Source: an uncultured Pelagibacteraceae bacterium (lineage in GTDB: Bacteria > Pseudomonadota > Alphaproteobacteria > Pelagibacterales > Pelagibacteraceae). From it: 21,098 nucleotides of DNA. Under the pieces are notes generated by a model. The model searched no databases and was not told where the DNA came from. It saw nothing but the letters and a program-made list of their open reading frames with translations. How positions within the stretch are numbered: the first letter of the stretch is position 1; each line of letters starts with the position of its first letter. The stretch lies in contig CACLMO010000015.1 in assembly GCA_902608065.1 (NCBI GenBank), forward strand, positions 1 to 21,098, in the 5' to 3' direction. Position numbers and translations under genes: made by a program. This document shows positions 1 through 7,015 of this stretch, one piece after another.

Positions 1-761
1 AAGTTGCTTTAATTACTTTTTTAGCAAGATATTATTACAAAATTCCATCAAATGAAGTTAGCAACATTAAGTACATGTTATTACCCTTTTTTGCTTTATT
101 TATACCTGTGACATTAATTATAAATCAACCTGATTTGGGAACAGCTTTGCTTATCACAAGCAGCGGACTTTTGGTAATTTGGTTAGCAGGTCTTAGGATA
201 AAATATTTTATGTTTTCTTTTATCACGCTAGTATGCATGTTGCCAGTCGTGATAGCATTTTTAAAACCATACCAAAAATTAAGAATTTTAACTTTTTTAA
301 ACCCCGAAAGAGATCCATTGGGAGCAGGTTATCAAATTATTCAATCTAAAATCGCCGTTGGCTCGGGAGGTATTTTTGGAAAAGGTTTTTTAAACGGAAG
401 TCAAAGTTACTTGGATTATCTACCTGAAAAACATACTGATTTTATATTCACATTATTCTCAGAAGAATTTGGATTTGTTGGCTGTGTTTTTTTATTAATG
501 ATTTATATTCTTATTATATACAGAATCATTGTTATAGGCAGTCAAGCTAGAAATAATTTTGCAAAACTTTACTGTTATGGTTTTTCTGGATCCTTTTTTC
601 TCTATGTAGCTGTTAATATGTCTATGGTTTTGGGTTTGCTACCCATAGTAGGTGCCCCATTACCAATTCTTTCATATGGTGGCTCTTCTATGTTATCGAT
701 GATGATGGGCCTTGGTGTTGTTATGAGCTGTAAAATTTTTAATTCAGAAGAAGTAAATTAA
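1..761 (+). CDS. rodA: Rod shape-determining protein RodA (SEDS glycosyltransferase), 5' truncated
   Basis: This is the C-terminal part of RodA, the SEDS-family peptidoglycan polymerase that works with PBP2 in the inner membrane during lateral wall growth. The frame is open from base 3 (reading VALITFLARYYYK) into the first internal Met at 75, so the gene begins outside the window and the Met at 75 is not its start. Family hallmarks are visible: QPDLGTALL, the periplasmic NPERDPLGAGYQ and GSGGIFGKGF segments, LPEKHTDFIF, and a C-terminal GLLPIVGAPLPILSYGGSS block. Several hydrophobic helices separate these. The HTDFIF and LPILSYGG context favours RodA over FtsW. About 252 residues remain of a usual 370 or so. 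A bactofilin gene follows 101 bp downstream on the same strand. Confidence 0.95.
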   Translation, partial: VALITFLARYYYKIPSNEVSNIKYMLLPFFALFIPVTLIINQPDLGTALLITSSGLLVIWLAGLRIKYFMFSFITLVCMLPVVIAFLKPYQKLRILTFLNPERDPLGAGYQIIQSKIAVGSGGIFGKGFLNGSQSYLDYLPEKHTDFIFTLFSEEFGFVGCVFLLMIYILIIYRIIVIGSQARNNFAKLYCYGFSGSFFLYVAVNMSMVLGLLPIVGAPLPILSYGGSSMLSMMMGLGVVMSCKIFNSEEVN

Positions 762-862
762 AAATTCCCAAATTTAATAAACAACCTGAGATTGTATTAT
801 ATTTTAAAAATTTGTTATTTTTTCACTGTTCAATATAGGCAGTTTGTGCTTAAATTGTTTGG

Positions 863-1327
863 ATGTTTAAAACTTTACGCACTGTTGAAACTAAAACACT
901 TAATCATAGTGGTCGTTCGCATATCGGAGAAACTCTACAGCTCGAGGGAGATTTAAGATCTTCAGGAAACGTAGATGTTGCAGGTCTAATAAATGGAAAT
1001 GTATTTGTTTCAGAAATGGTTATCACTGAGACAGGATCGGTTAGAGGAACTTTGGAAGCAACCAACATTGAAATTAATGGGCATGTTGAAGGAAAAATTA
1101 AAGCTGATTCAATTATTGTTGGCAAGACAGCAGTTATAAAAGGCGACCTATTTTTTAAGAATACATTAAAAACTGAAGAAGGTGCTGATATTGATGGATA
1201 TATTAAAAGAGTTAATAATGGAAAATCAAATACTGATGAAGACATTGCGATAGAAGAAATAGTAGAGAGAGCCGAAACAAGAAAACCTGAAATTATTCCA
1301 GTGACGCAGCATAAAGAGGCTGTGTAA
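863..1327 (+). CDS. Bactofilin (polymer-forming cytoskeletal protein)
   Basis: A 154-residue bactofilin. These proteins polymerise without nucleotide into filaments, often at the inner membrane, and scaffold wall enzymes or morphology functions. The core, roughly residues 20-115, is the right-handed beta-helix repeat pattern: GETLQLEGDLRSSGNVDVAG, then INGNV, VRGTLEATNIEINGHVEGKI and AVIKGDLFFKN, with Gly-centred turns about every 17-18 residues. Short disordered tails flank it, and the C-terminal tail is acidic. There is no signal peptide or membrane helix. The ATG at 863 gives a normal N-terminal tail; no strong Shine-Dalgarno is visible. Its position directly after rodA supports a cell-shape role. 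The 143-aa open frame on the opposite strand is a shadow of this gene. Confidence 0.92.
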   Translation: MFKTLRTVETKTLNHSGRSHIGETLQLEGDLRSSGNVDVAGLINGNVFVSEMVITETGSVRGTLEATNIEINGHVEGKIKADSIIVGKTAVIKGDLFFKNTLKTEEGADIDGYIKRVNNGKSNTDEDIAIEEIVERAETRKPEIIPVTQHKEAV

Positions 1328-1376
1328 ATTTTCATATCATTTTATTTTTTAATTTAATGTATAACCTGCATTAGTT

Positions 1377-2630
1377 ATGAGCGAAGATATTGTAAAAAAA
1401 TCTTCTGTAGGTGTTATAGGAGCCGGTATCCAAGGGGTTTGTATTTCGCTTTGCCTTGTTAACAAAGGATTCAAAGTTACACTTATAGATCGCGATGAAC
1501 CAGGAAAAGGCGCTTCCTATGGAAATGCTGGTCATTTTTCACCTTATGCTTCCGTTCCAATTAATAGACCAGACATTCTAGTTGATGTGCCATCAATGTT
1601 GCTCAGCACCACAGGACCGTTATCACTTAGATGGAACTATGTTCCAAAAATGATTCCTTGGTTCGTAAAATTTATAAAAAATTGTTCAAGACACAAAATG
1701 ATGCATACAGCAAGATATATGCATCAGATACTTGATCTTGCAATACCAGCTTATGATGAATTACTTAAAGGTATAGACACATCAGGTTTAATTGAAAATA
1801 AGGGAATTATTTATTTTTGGACCAACAAAGATCTTAAAAGTAGAGAGTTAGAAATTAACATAAGAAAAGAATTAGGAGTAAAACAACAATTACTCACACC
1901 AGACGAAATTCATGACCTTGAGCCTAATATAAGAAAAATTTATCATAGTGGTGTCTATTATCCATATGCAAGACATACAAGAAATCCAGAAAAGGTTTTA
2001 TTAAAATTATTTAATTCCTTTTTAGAAAAAGGAGGTAAATTTGAAAAAAAAAATATTAAAACAATTAATTTTTCAGATGACGAGAAACCTATAATTCATT
2101 CAGAATTAGATTCTCATACTTTTAGTAAAGTGGTAATTGCATGTGGTGCATTTTCTAAAAGATTAACAGATAAAGTTAATGAAAAAATACCTTTGGACAC
2201 AGAACGTGGTTATCATGTACATTTTAAGGGTTACGATCATTTACTAACTAGACCAGTAATTTTTTTAAACAGAGGATTTGGTATTACTCCTATGGAGGCA
2301 GGATTAAGAGTTGTTGGAACCGTAGAATTTGGGGGATTAAATAATCCTGCAAGTAAAAAAAGAATTTTAAATCTTATAAAAAATGCGAGATATCTTTTTC
2401 CTGACTTAAAAGAACCTTATGATGAATGGCTTGGTTTTAGACCGACATTACCAGATTTTCTACCAGTAATGGGACCTTCAAAAAATCACAAAAATCTATT
2501 TTATTCTTTTGGACATCATCACCTGGGGTGGACATTAGGAGCAATCTCTGGAAAAATCATTTCAGGAATGATTGCCGGAGAAAATACTAATCTAGATTTA
2601 TCTCCATATAGTTCGTTAAGATTTAATTAG
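1377..2630 (+). CDS. FAD-dependent D-amino acid dehydrogenase-like oxidoreductase (DadA-like, DAO fold)
   Basis: A 417-residue DAO-fold flavoprotein resembling DadA, the D-amino acid dehydrogenase that oxidises D-amino acids to 2-oxo acids and passes electrons to the membrane quinone pool. Near the N-terminus is the FAD-binding Rossmann signature GVIGAGIQG (residues 12-20), followed by an acidic end to beta-2 (LIDRD) and the GASYGNAGHFSP segment typical of DadA-like enzymes. The C-terminus has GFRPTLPDFLPVMGPS and GHHHLGWTLGAISGK, matching the substrate/FAD-lid region. Length is close to DadA (about 430). The exact substrate cannot be read; sarcosine or other amine/amino acid oxidases share the fold. 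An EamA transporter follows after 8 bp, suggesting that a nitrogenous solute or product is moved by the neighbour. Confidence 0.85.
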   Translation: MSEDIVKKSSVGVIGAGIQGVCISLCLVNKGFKVTLIDRDEPGKGASYGNAGHFSPYASVPINRPDILVDVPSMLLSTTGPLSLRWNYVPKMIPWFVKFIKNCSRHKMMHTARYMHQILDLAIPAYDELLKGIDTSGLIENKGIIYFWTNKDLKSRELEINIRKELGVKQQLLTPDEIHDLEPNIRKIYHSGVYYPYARHTRNPEKVLLKLFNSFLEKGGKFEKKNIKTINFSDDEKPIIHSELDSHTFSKVVIACGAFSKRLTDKVNEKIPLDTERGYHVHFKGYDHLLTRPVIFLNRGFGITPMEAGLRVVGTVEFGGLNNPASKKRILNLIKNARYLFPDLKEPYDEWLGFRPTLPDFLPVMGPSKNHKNLFYSFGHHHLGWTLGAISGKIISGMIAGENTNLDLSPYSSLRFN

Positions 2631-2633
2631 GAG
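2630..2633 (+). promoter_or_regulatory. Ribosome binding site deciding a TTG start
   Basis: GGAG overlaps the last base of the DadA-like gene and lies 5 bases before the TTG at 2639. No ATG exists at a sensible N-terminus of the EamA transporter, so this site supports the TTG start. Confidence 0.6.
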
Positions 2634-2638
2634 TTACT

Positions 2639-3538
2639 TTGTTATCAGAAAATAAAAAAGCGTATATTTTTCTTATACTTGCAACTTTATTTTGGTCAGG
2701 AAATTTTATTGTTGGCAAAGCAGCCAGTCTTTTTGAAATTCCACCTTTCACATTAAATTTATTCAGATGGACATTTGCCTGGATTATACTGGCGCCATTT
2801 ACTCTTAAAGAAATTATTAAAAAAAAAGATTACATATTAAAAAATATTAAATTGGTTATTATTTTAGGGATAACAAGTATTACTATTTTTAATTCAATCG
2901 TTTATTACTCATTAAATTTTACTCAAGTAATTAGTGGAGTTTTAATGATTTCAACTATTCCAGTAATGATAATCATGTTTTGTTGGCTATTTAAAATTGA
3001 AAAAACCAATATTTTTCAAATATTTGGAGTGATTTTTTCACTTTCTGGTGTAGTTGTAATAATTACAAAAGCTAACTTAACCGTTTTATTAAACTTAAAT
3101 TTTAATAAAGGCGACTTATGGATGGTAGTAGCAATGTTTTCTTGGGCAATGTATTCAGCTTTATTAAGGAAAAAAAAACTTGAATTATCACAAACATCCC
3201 TTCTGCAAGTAATTATTTCTGCTGGGTTAATTTTTTTGTTACCAGCTTATTTAATAGAATTATCTTTGGGCTATAGAGCAAATATTAATTTACCTTTTGT
3301 ATTAACTTTGACTTATGTTGTTTTTTTTCCAGGGTTAGCATCTTTCATTTTTTGGATAAAGGGAATTTCAATAATTGGATCAAACCGTTCTGGAATATTT
3401 TTACACTTAATGCCAATTTTTAGCACGATATTAGCTATAATTATATTTAGAGAAAAATTTATGGTTTATCATTTAATTGGAGCCATATTGATTATTGCAG
3501 GCATTATATTATCATCGAGGAAGAGAAAAAATGGATAA
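2639..3538 (+). CDS. EamA/DMT-family transporter (RhaT-like permease)
   Basis: A 299-residue inner-membrane protein with about ten hydrophobic helices arranged as two EamA halves, as in drug/metabolite exporters such as amino acid or metabolite efflux proteins. The first half starts with FLILATLFWSGNFIVGKAA and the second with GDLWMVVAMFSWAMYSALLRK; the WSGNF and FSWAMY motifs mark the two repeats. The start is TTG at 2639: GGAG at 2630-2633 lies 5 bases upstream, and the next Met codon falls well inside the first repeat. The upstream gene stops at 2630, and msrB begins inside this gene's last codons, so the genes are probably co-transcribed. The substrate is unknown. Confidence 0.88.
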   Translation: MLSENKKAYIFLILATLFWSGNFIVGKAASLFEIPPFTLNLFRWTFAWIILAPFTLKEIIKKKDYILKNIKLVIILGITSITIFNSIVYYSLNFTQVISGVLMISTIPVMIIMFCWLFKIEKTNIFQIFGVIFSLSGVVVIITKANLTVLLNLNFNKGDLWMVVAMFSWAMYSALLRKKKLELSQTSLLQVIISAGLIFLLPAYLIELSLGYRANINLPFVLTLTYVVFFPGLASFIFWIKGISIIGSNRSGIFLHLMPIFSTILAIIIFREKFMVYHLIGAILIIAGIILSSRKRKNG

Positions 3539-3893
3539 AGACTTAACGACGGAACAAAAGCATATACTATTTGAAGAGGGTACCGAACTACCAGGAACTA
3601 GTCCTTTAAATTATGAAAAAAGAGAAGGTGACTATTTTTGTGCCGGATGTGGAGTAAAACTTTTTGAATCTAAGTCAAAGTACGACAGTGGTAGTGGGTG
3701 GCCTTCATTTTTTCAATCTTTGCCTGATGTTTTTGAAACAAAAATTGATAATTTAGTTGGATCTCCCAGAACCGAATACCACTGCAGAAAGTGTGGTGGA
3801 CATCATGGGCATATTTTTAACGATGGACCAAAACCTACAGGCAAAAGATATTGTAATAATGGACTTTGCTTAATTTTTAGAGCAAAAAAATAA
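3531..3893 (+). CDS. msrB: Peptide methionine-(R)-S-oxide reductase MsrB
   Basis: MsrB reduces the R-epimer of methionine sulfoxide in proteins, repairing oxidative damage. From ATG 3531 the product is 120 residues. An upstream in-frame ATG at 3495 would add 12 residues and lie deep inside the EamA gene, so 3531 is preferred; it overlaps that gene by 8 bases and is preceded by a purine-rich AGGAAGAG. Visible features are two zinc CxxC pairs (C37/C40 in FCAGC and C85/C88 in CRKC), GSGWPSFF (W57), HHGHIF (residues 91-96), and the catalytic Cys108 in RYCNNG. A further Cys113 (GLC) near the C-terminus is less usual and may serve in resolution. There is no signal peptide, so it is cytoplasmic. A rhodanese gene follows after 24 bases. 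Confidence 0.95.
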   Translation: MDKDLTTEQKHILFEEGTELPGTSPLNYEKREGDYFCAGCGVKLFESKSKYDSGSGWPSFFQSLPDVFETKIDNLVGSPRTEYHCRKCGGHHGHIFNDGPKPTGKRYCNNGLCLIFRAKK

Positions 3894-3917
3894 CTATTAA
3901 AGTAAAGGAAAAATAAA

Positions 3918-4298
3918 ATGGTTAAGCAATTACCAAGCAAAGAAATAAAAGAATATGTAAAAAATAATCCTAAATGTGTTCTGCTTGATGTCAGAACTGA
4001 AGAAGAGTGGAAAACTGACGGTAAACCAGATGGAGAAAAAATTGGTATTAAAACTTATTTTCTTACAATTCAATTTGCCGACAAAAGATTTAATAACAAT
4101 TTTTATGATGATTTTAAAAAACTAAATATCAATAAAGATAATGAAATACTAGCGATGTGCATGGGTGGAGTAAGATCGCAAGGAGCGGCCGAGATTCTAT
4201 CTGCGGAAGGTTATAATTGTTCAAATATTTCTGATGGGTTTTTAGGTGATAATAGTGGAAAAATTGGTTGGAAAAATAACCAGCTACCTACTAAATAA
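3918..4298 (+). CDS. Rhodanese-domain protein (sulfurtransferase)
   Basis: A 126-residue single-domain rhodanese. Such proteins carry sulfane sulfur as a cysteine persulfide and hand it to acceptors. Seen: the CH2A-type start VLLDVRTEEEW (residues 21-31), the active-site loop CMGGVRS with Cys81, and the following helix GAAEILSAEGY ending in a ISDGF turn. The loop is the usual six-residue length after the Cys. A cluster of basic and Asn residues lies between beta strands where many homologues carry HIPGA; here that segment reads as a longer GKPDGEKIGIK stretch. AAGGA lies upstream of the ATG. The stop abuts the convergent peroxiredoxin stop with no gap. Its nearness to an ETHE1-type dioxygenase suggests it shares persulfide flux. 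Confidence 0.9.
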   Translation: MVKQLPSKEIKEYVKNNPKCVLLDVRTEEEWKTDGKPDGEKIGIKTYFLTIQFADKRFNNNFYDDFKKLNINKDNEILAMCMGGVRSQGAAEILSAEGYNCSNISDGFLGDNSGKIGWKNNQLPTK

Positions 4299-4769
4299 TT
4301 AAATATCTTTGAGAAAATTTTCTGCTGCTGTAAGTTCACATTTTCCTTCTTCTTCAACTAATTTTTTAACAATTCCATCCTCTATTAACATTGTGTATCT
4401 TTTTGATCTTAATCCCCATCCTCTCCAATTGAATTCGGCTCCTATGCATTTTGTTAAATTTGCATTCACATCTGCCAACAAAGTTATCTGGTCTTTTAAA
4501 TTATAAGTCTTTCCCCAAGCCTCCATGACAAAAGGGTCATTTACTGAAATACAAAAAACTTTATTTATATTTTTTTTTTTTAATTCTTCTTTTGATTTAA
4601 GAAAACTTGGAAAATGCTTATTTGAGCAAGTGGGTGTAAATGCTCCTGGCAAACCAAATAAAATAACTTTGCCACTGTTTAGAATTTCACTTGTATTAAC
4701 TTCCTTATGCTCTTTTCCTAACATAATTAATTTTGCTTCAGGAAGTTTCTCTCCTTTTTTTAATTTCAT
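4299..4769 (-). CDS. Peroxiredoxin, Prx5/AhpE-like type (hybrid glutaredoxin-dependent group)
   Basis: A 156-residue thiol peroxidase that reduces hydrogen peroxide and organic peroxides in the cytoplasm. The active-site segment LPGAFTPTCSNKHFPSF places the peroxidatic Cys at 48 within PxxxTxxC, and the RSKRYTMLIEDG block (residues 121-132) contains the conserved Arg of the Prx5 group. Further Cys residues at 73, 108 and 144 are candidate resolving thiols. Prx5 enzymes are often recycled by glutaredoxin and glutathione, and a glutaredoxin gene lies about 1.8 kb away in this window. The gene is divergent from the persulfide dioxygenase gene, sharing an 86-bp AT-rich spacer, and converges head-on with the rhodanese gene. 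Confidence 0.93.
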   Translation of the reverse strand: MKLKKGEKLPEAKLIMLGKEHKEVNTSEILNSGKVILFGLPGAFTPTCSNKHFPSFLKSKEELKKKNINKVFCISVNDPFVMEAWGKTYNLKDQITLLADVNANLTKCIGAEFNWRGWGLRSKRYTMLIEDGIVKKLVEEEGKCELTAAENFLKDI

Positions 4770-4785
4770 ATGTTTAAATTATTAA

Positions 4786-4799
4786 TATAATAATATAAT
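4786..4799. promoter_or_regulatory. Candidate promoter elements between divergent peroxiredoxin and persulfide dioxygenase genes
   Basis: Two TATAAT hexamers occur at 4786-4791 and 4794-4799 on the plus strand, and the stretch also reads TATTAT on the minus strand. They lie where -10 elements for both divergent genes could be. No convincing -35 is visible, and in DNA this AT-rich such hexamers arise by chance. Confidence 0.3.
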
Positions 4800-4814
4800 T
4801 GTGAATTATAAGTA

Positions 4815-4837
4815 GAATTGCTTTGCTGTGCAATTTC
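4815..4837. repeat. Short inverted repeat in the divergent spacer upstream of the persulfide dioxygenase
   Basis: AATTGC at 4816-4821 pairs with GCAATT at 4830-4835 around an 8-base centre. A G:T pair can extend it. It lies about 20 bases before the ATG at 4856, so it could be an operator or a weak hairpin in the leader. It is too short to name a regulator. Confidence 0.3.
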
Positions 4838-4855
4838 TTATAGTTTAAGAAAAAT

Positions 4856-5557
4856 ATGCTTTTCAAACAATTATTTCACGAGAAGTCTTCAACCTATACG
4901 TACATAATCTCAAGCGGCAAAGGGAGGGAAGCTTTAATAATCGATCCAGTACTTGAAAGCACCAAAGAATATTTGAATTTATTAGAACAATTAGAACTAA
5001 AACTCGTAAAAGTAATTGATACACATATTCATGCCGATCATATTTCAGGTTTAAATGAGTTAAGCAAACGAACAAATTGTACGAAAATTATGGGAGAACA
5101 CTCCGGCTCAGAGGTTATAGATATTCGAATAAAGGATAGCGAAAAAATTAAAATTGAAAATATAGAATTAACATCTATTTATACGCCGGGTCATACTGAT
5201 TGTTCATATAGTTTTTTGATGAATGATAGAATTTTTACTGGAGATACACTTTTGATAAATGGTACAGGTAGAACAGATTTTCAAAATGGTAGTGCACGCG
5301 ACCAATATGATTCTCTTTTTAATAAAATATTAAAACTTCCTGAAAAAACATTTGTCTACCCAGCGCATGATTATAATGGAAAAAAATTTTCAACAATTAA
5401 AAATGAAAAAGATACCAACCCAAGACTTCAAGTAAAATCAGCAGAAGAATATGCTGAAATAATGAACAATTTAAAACTATCAATTCCAAAAATGATGGAT
5501 ATTGCCGTCCCTGCTAATAAAAAAGGTACGACTCTTGAAGAATTAAAAAATAAGTGA
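4856..5557 (+). CDS. Persulfide dioxygenase (ETHE1-like, metallo-beta-lactamase fold)
   Basis: A 233-residue MBL-fold protein of the ETHE1 group, mononuclear iron enzymes that oxidise glutathione persulfide to sulfite using O2. Metal-ligand motifs are complete: THIHADH gives H57, H59, D61 and H62; H113 is in TPGHTDCSYSF; D130 is in FTGDTLL; H171 is in YPAHDY. The GTGRTDFQNG segment after the GD motif (residues 136-145) and TNPRL near the C-terminus are typical of ETHE1 rather than glyoxalase II. There is no rhodanese domain fused to it; a separate rhodanese gene lies about 560 bp upstream. The enzyme is probably cytoplasmic. The stop is one base from the convergent ATP-grasp gene. Substrate preference is family knowledge, not shown by the sequence. 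Confidence 0.9.
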   Translation: MLFKQLFHEKSSTYTYIISSGKGREALIIDPVLESTKEYLNLLEQLELKLVKVIDTHIHADHISGLNELSKRTNCTKIMGEHSGSEVIDIRIKDSEKIKIENIELTSIYTPGHTDCSYSFLMNDRIFTGDTLLINGTGRTDFQNGSARDQYDSLFNKILKLPEKTFVYPAHDYNGKKFSTIKNEKDTNPRLQVKSAEEYAEIMNNLKLSIPKMMDIAVPANKKGTTLEELKNK

Positions 5558-5558
5558 G

Positions 5559-6527
5559 TTAAGCCACAACTTTTATTTTACTTAAAAGATAAAGCTCTTT
5601 CTTCAAAAATTCAGCAATGGACTTCATTCCTTTTATTTCTGAACTTTTTTCAGCTTGAGAATTATAGTTTGTATTTGTATTTACATCATATGTGTAAATA
5701 ATATCATTTTTGTCTTTAATATATTCAATACCTGCTATTTCAATTCCATTATTAGAAATAAATTCTTCATATTTATCTATAAGTGAATTTCTTTTATAAT
5801 TATTAACGATTCTAAATTTATTTCCAACTGTTGGGCAAAACTCACCAAAAAATTGAGTTTGGGGTTCATCAATTGGATCGTCTGGACATGCTGGGCATAG
5901 TTCAAATCCCTCTGATGCGTCAACTTCAACGGTATAAAGAAATTTAGAATTTACAAATTCAACTCGACTTATAATTTTAGGTTTAGCATCTATATATTCC
6001 TGAAGCAGGGTTATGCCGTCAACAGATTGTTCAAAATCTTTGCTACTTACGTATGAATCTAATTCTTTTTTATTGTTGAATAATTTAACTCCTAAACCTT
6101 TACCGGCTCTATTATGTTTTGTAATAAATGGTTTTCGAAATACATTCGCTGATTTGAGTATACTTTCTTTGTTGCTGCAATATATTGTTTTAGGTGTTCT
6201 TATTCCAAAACTTTCTAATTCCTTATATTGAAGAGATTTACTAATTTCTAAACTTAGTGCTCTTGAATTATTAATGACTCTTCTATTATTCTTTTCAAGC
6301 CAATTTAAAACTACCGCTGTATACTCTGGAGCATAACGATGTCCTCTAGTATGAGAACTAGCACTCATCCTATTATAAAATACTCCATGAGGAGGTTTGT
6401 CTAAATGGTCAACGTTTCTTTTACCAAGATGCCATTCTTCGAAAGGTGCATTAATATTACTTAATTCCTTTTTTAAAGGTTCAATCCATTCATCATTTTC
6501 ATGTATAATGTAAATTTTATTTTTCAT
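5559..6527 (-). CDS. ATP-grasp (RimK-like) ligase of unknown substrate with a CPAC motif
   Basis: A 322-residue ATP-grasp enzyme. This fold uses ATP to form an acyl phosphate and join a carboxylate to an amine or thiol nucleophile, as in RimK, glutathione synthetase and D-Ala ligase. Visible: KPFITKHNRAGKGLGVKLF (residues 132-150), which is the nucleotide-binding strand and glycine loop; LLQEYIDAK (174-182); and the metal-binding AGIEYIKDKNDI...YDVNTNTNYN (266-289), in which D281 and N283 are the likely Mg ligands. The N-terminal 110 residues form the pre-grasp domain. CPAC at 211-214 and Cys231 lie in the middle of the grasp region, which is uncommon. It starts two bases after the glutaredoxin stop, so the two are translationally coupled. 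The substrate is not identifiable; glutamate or thiol-peptide ligation is a guess. Confidence 0.8.
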   Translation of the reverse strand: MKNKIYIIHENDEWIEPLKKELSNINAPFEEWHLGKRNVDHLDKPPHGVFYNRMSASSHTRGHRYAPEYTAVVLNWLEKNNRRVINNSRALSLEISKSLQYKELESFGIRTPKTIYCSNKESILKSANVFRKPFITKHNRAGKGLGVKLFNNKKELDSYVSSKDFEQSVDGITLLQEYIDAKPKIISRVEFVNSKFLYTVEVDASEGFELCPACPDDPIDEPQTQFFGEFCPTVGNKFRIVNNYKRNSLIDKYEEFISNNGIEIAGIEYIKDKNDIIYTYDVNTNTNYNSQAEKSSEIKGMKSIAEFLKKELYLLSKIKVVA

Positions 6528-6529
6528 AA

Positions 6530-6787
6530 TTAAATTCCCAAAAGTGAATTAAGTTTACCCTCAATTTCTAATGCTTTTAATTCGTTATACCCACCTATGT
6601 AGGTATCACCTATAAAAATTTGAGGAATTGTTCTTGCCCCATTTGTTTTTTCTTGCATCTCTTGTCTTTTTGATGAATCAACTGCTATATCAATTTCCGT
6701 ATAACTAACTTTTTTTTTATTTAGCAAATGTTTTGCAGCAGAACAATAATTGCACATAGGGCCAGTATAAATCACTACTTTTTTCAT
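6530..6787 (-). CDS. grxC: Glutaredoxin (GrxC-like, CNYC active site)
   Basis: An 85-residue class I glutaredoxin, the usual full length. It reduces disulfides and glutathione mixed disulfides using glutathione. The active site is CNYC (C12/C15) rather than the commoner CPYC, the cis-Pro motif is TIPQIFIG (53-60), and GGYNEL (65-70) forms the glutathione-binding turn. It has no signal peptide, so it is cytoplasmic. AGGA stands three bases upstream of its ATG. It is the first gene of a two-gene minus-strand unit with the ATP-grasp ligase. Possible clients within the window are the Prx5-type peroxiredoxin and MsrB, both of which need a thiol reductant. Confidence 0.93.
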   Translation of the reverse strand: MKKVVIYTGPMCNYCSAAKHLLNKKKVSYTEIDIAVDSSKRQEMQEKTNGARTIPQIFIGDTYIGGYNELKALEIEGKLNSLLGI

Positions 6788-6815
6788 TTATCCTATTATA
6801 TGGTAATTATTAAAA

Positions 6816-7006
6816 ATGTTTCCACTTAATTATTTATTATTTTTACAAATAATTATTTTTCCAGCAGGAGTATTATCTGAATCTATAGTGTTGTTTAGAT
6901 TAATTGTTATAGTAGGTGCTATTTTATTGTTCTTAATTACCAAAAAAACTTGGTGTACCCGACCGTATTATCAGCTATAATTTTAGCATTGTTAAATAAC
7001 TATTAG
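6816..7006 (+). pseudogene. Possible small membrane protein ORF with a frame break at an A7 tract
   Basis: An ATG at 6816 opens a 54-codon frame (stop 6978-6980) rich in Leu, Ile and Val, with two hydrophobic stretches. At the A7 run 6942-6948 a minus-one shift, or one extra A, would continue into a frame reading LVYPTVLSAIILALLNNY and ending at 7004-7006, ten bases before tctC. The joined product would be about 63 residues with a third hydrophobic segment. It may be a decayed gene, a frameshifted gene, a base-call error, or chance: AT-rich DNA often encodes hydrophobic peptides. A TATAAT at 6976-6981 in the same stretch also suits a tctC promoter. I do not recognise a family. Confidence 0.3.
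6976..6981 (+). promoter_or_regulatory. Candidate -10 element for the tct operon
   Basis: A perfect TATAAT lies 34 bases before the tctC ATG, giving a leader of roughly 28 bases that carries the strong AGGGAGGG site at 7005-7012. The -35 is poor: TTGGTG at 6950 is 20 bases away. Placement is good, but the match alone is weak evidence. Confidence 0.4.
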
Positions 7007-7015
7007 GGAGGGAAA

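Noticed and set aside
904..1335. 143-aa open frame antisense to the bactofilin gene
   Set aside because: Fully overlaps a clear bactofilin; composition is that of a reverse-frame shadow with no recognisable motif.
3495..3530. Upstream ATG giving a 12-residue longer MsrB
   Set aside because: It lies inside the EamA gene, has no ribosome site, and the extra residues are not MsrB-like; the ATG at 3531 is better.
4309..4785. Two plus-strand frames opposite the peroxiredoxin gene
   Set aside because: The minus-strand gene has complete Prx5 motifs; the plus frames are low-complexity Phe/Ser-rich shadows.
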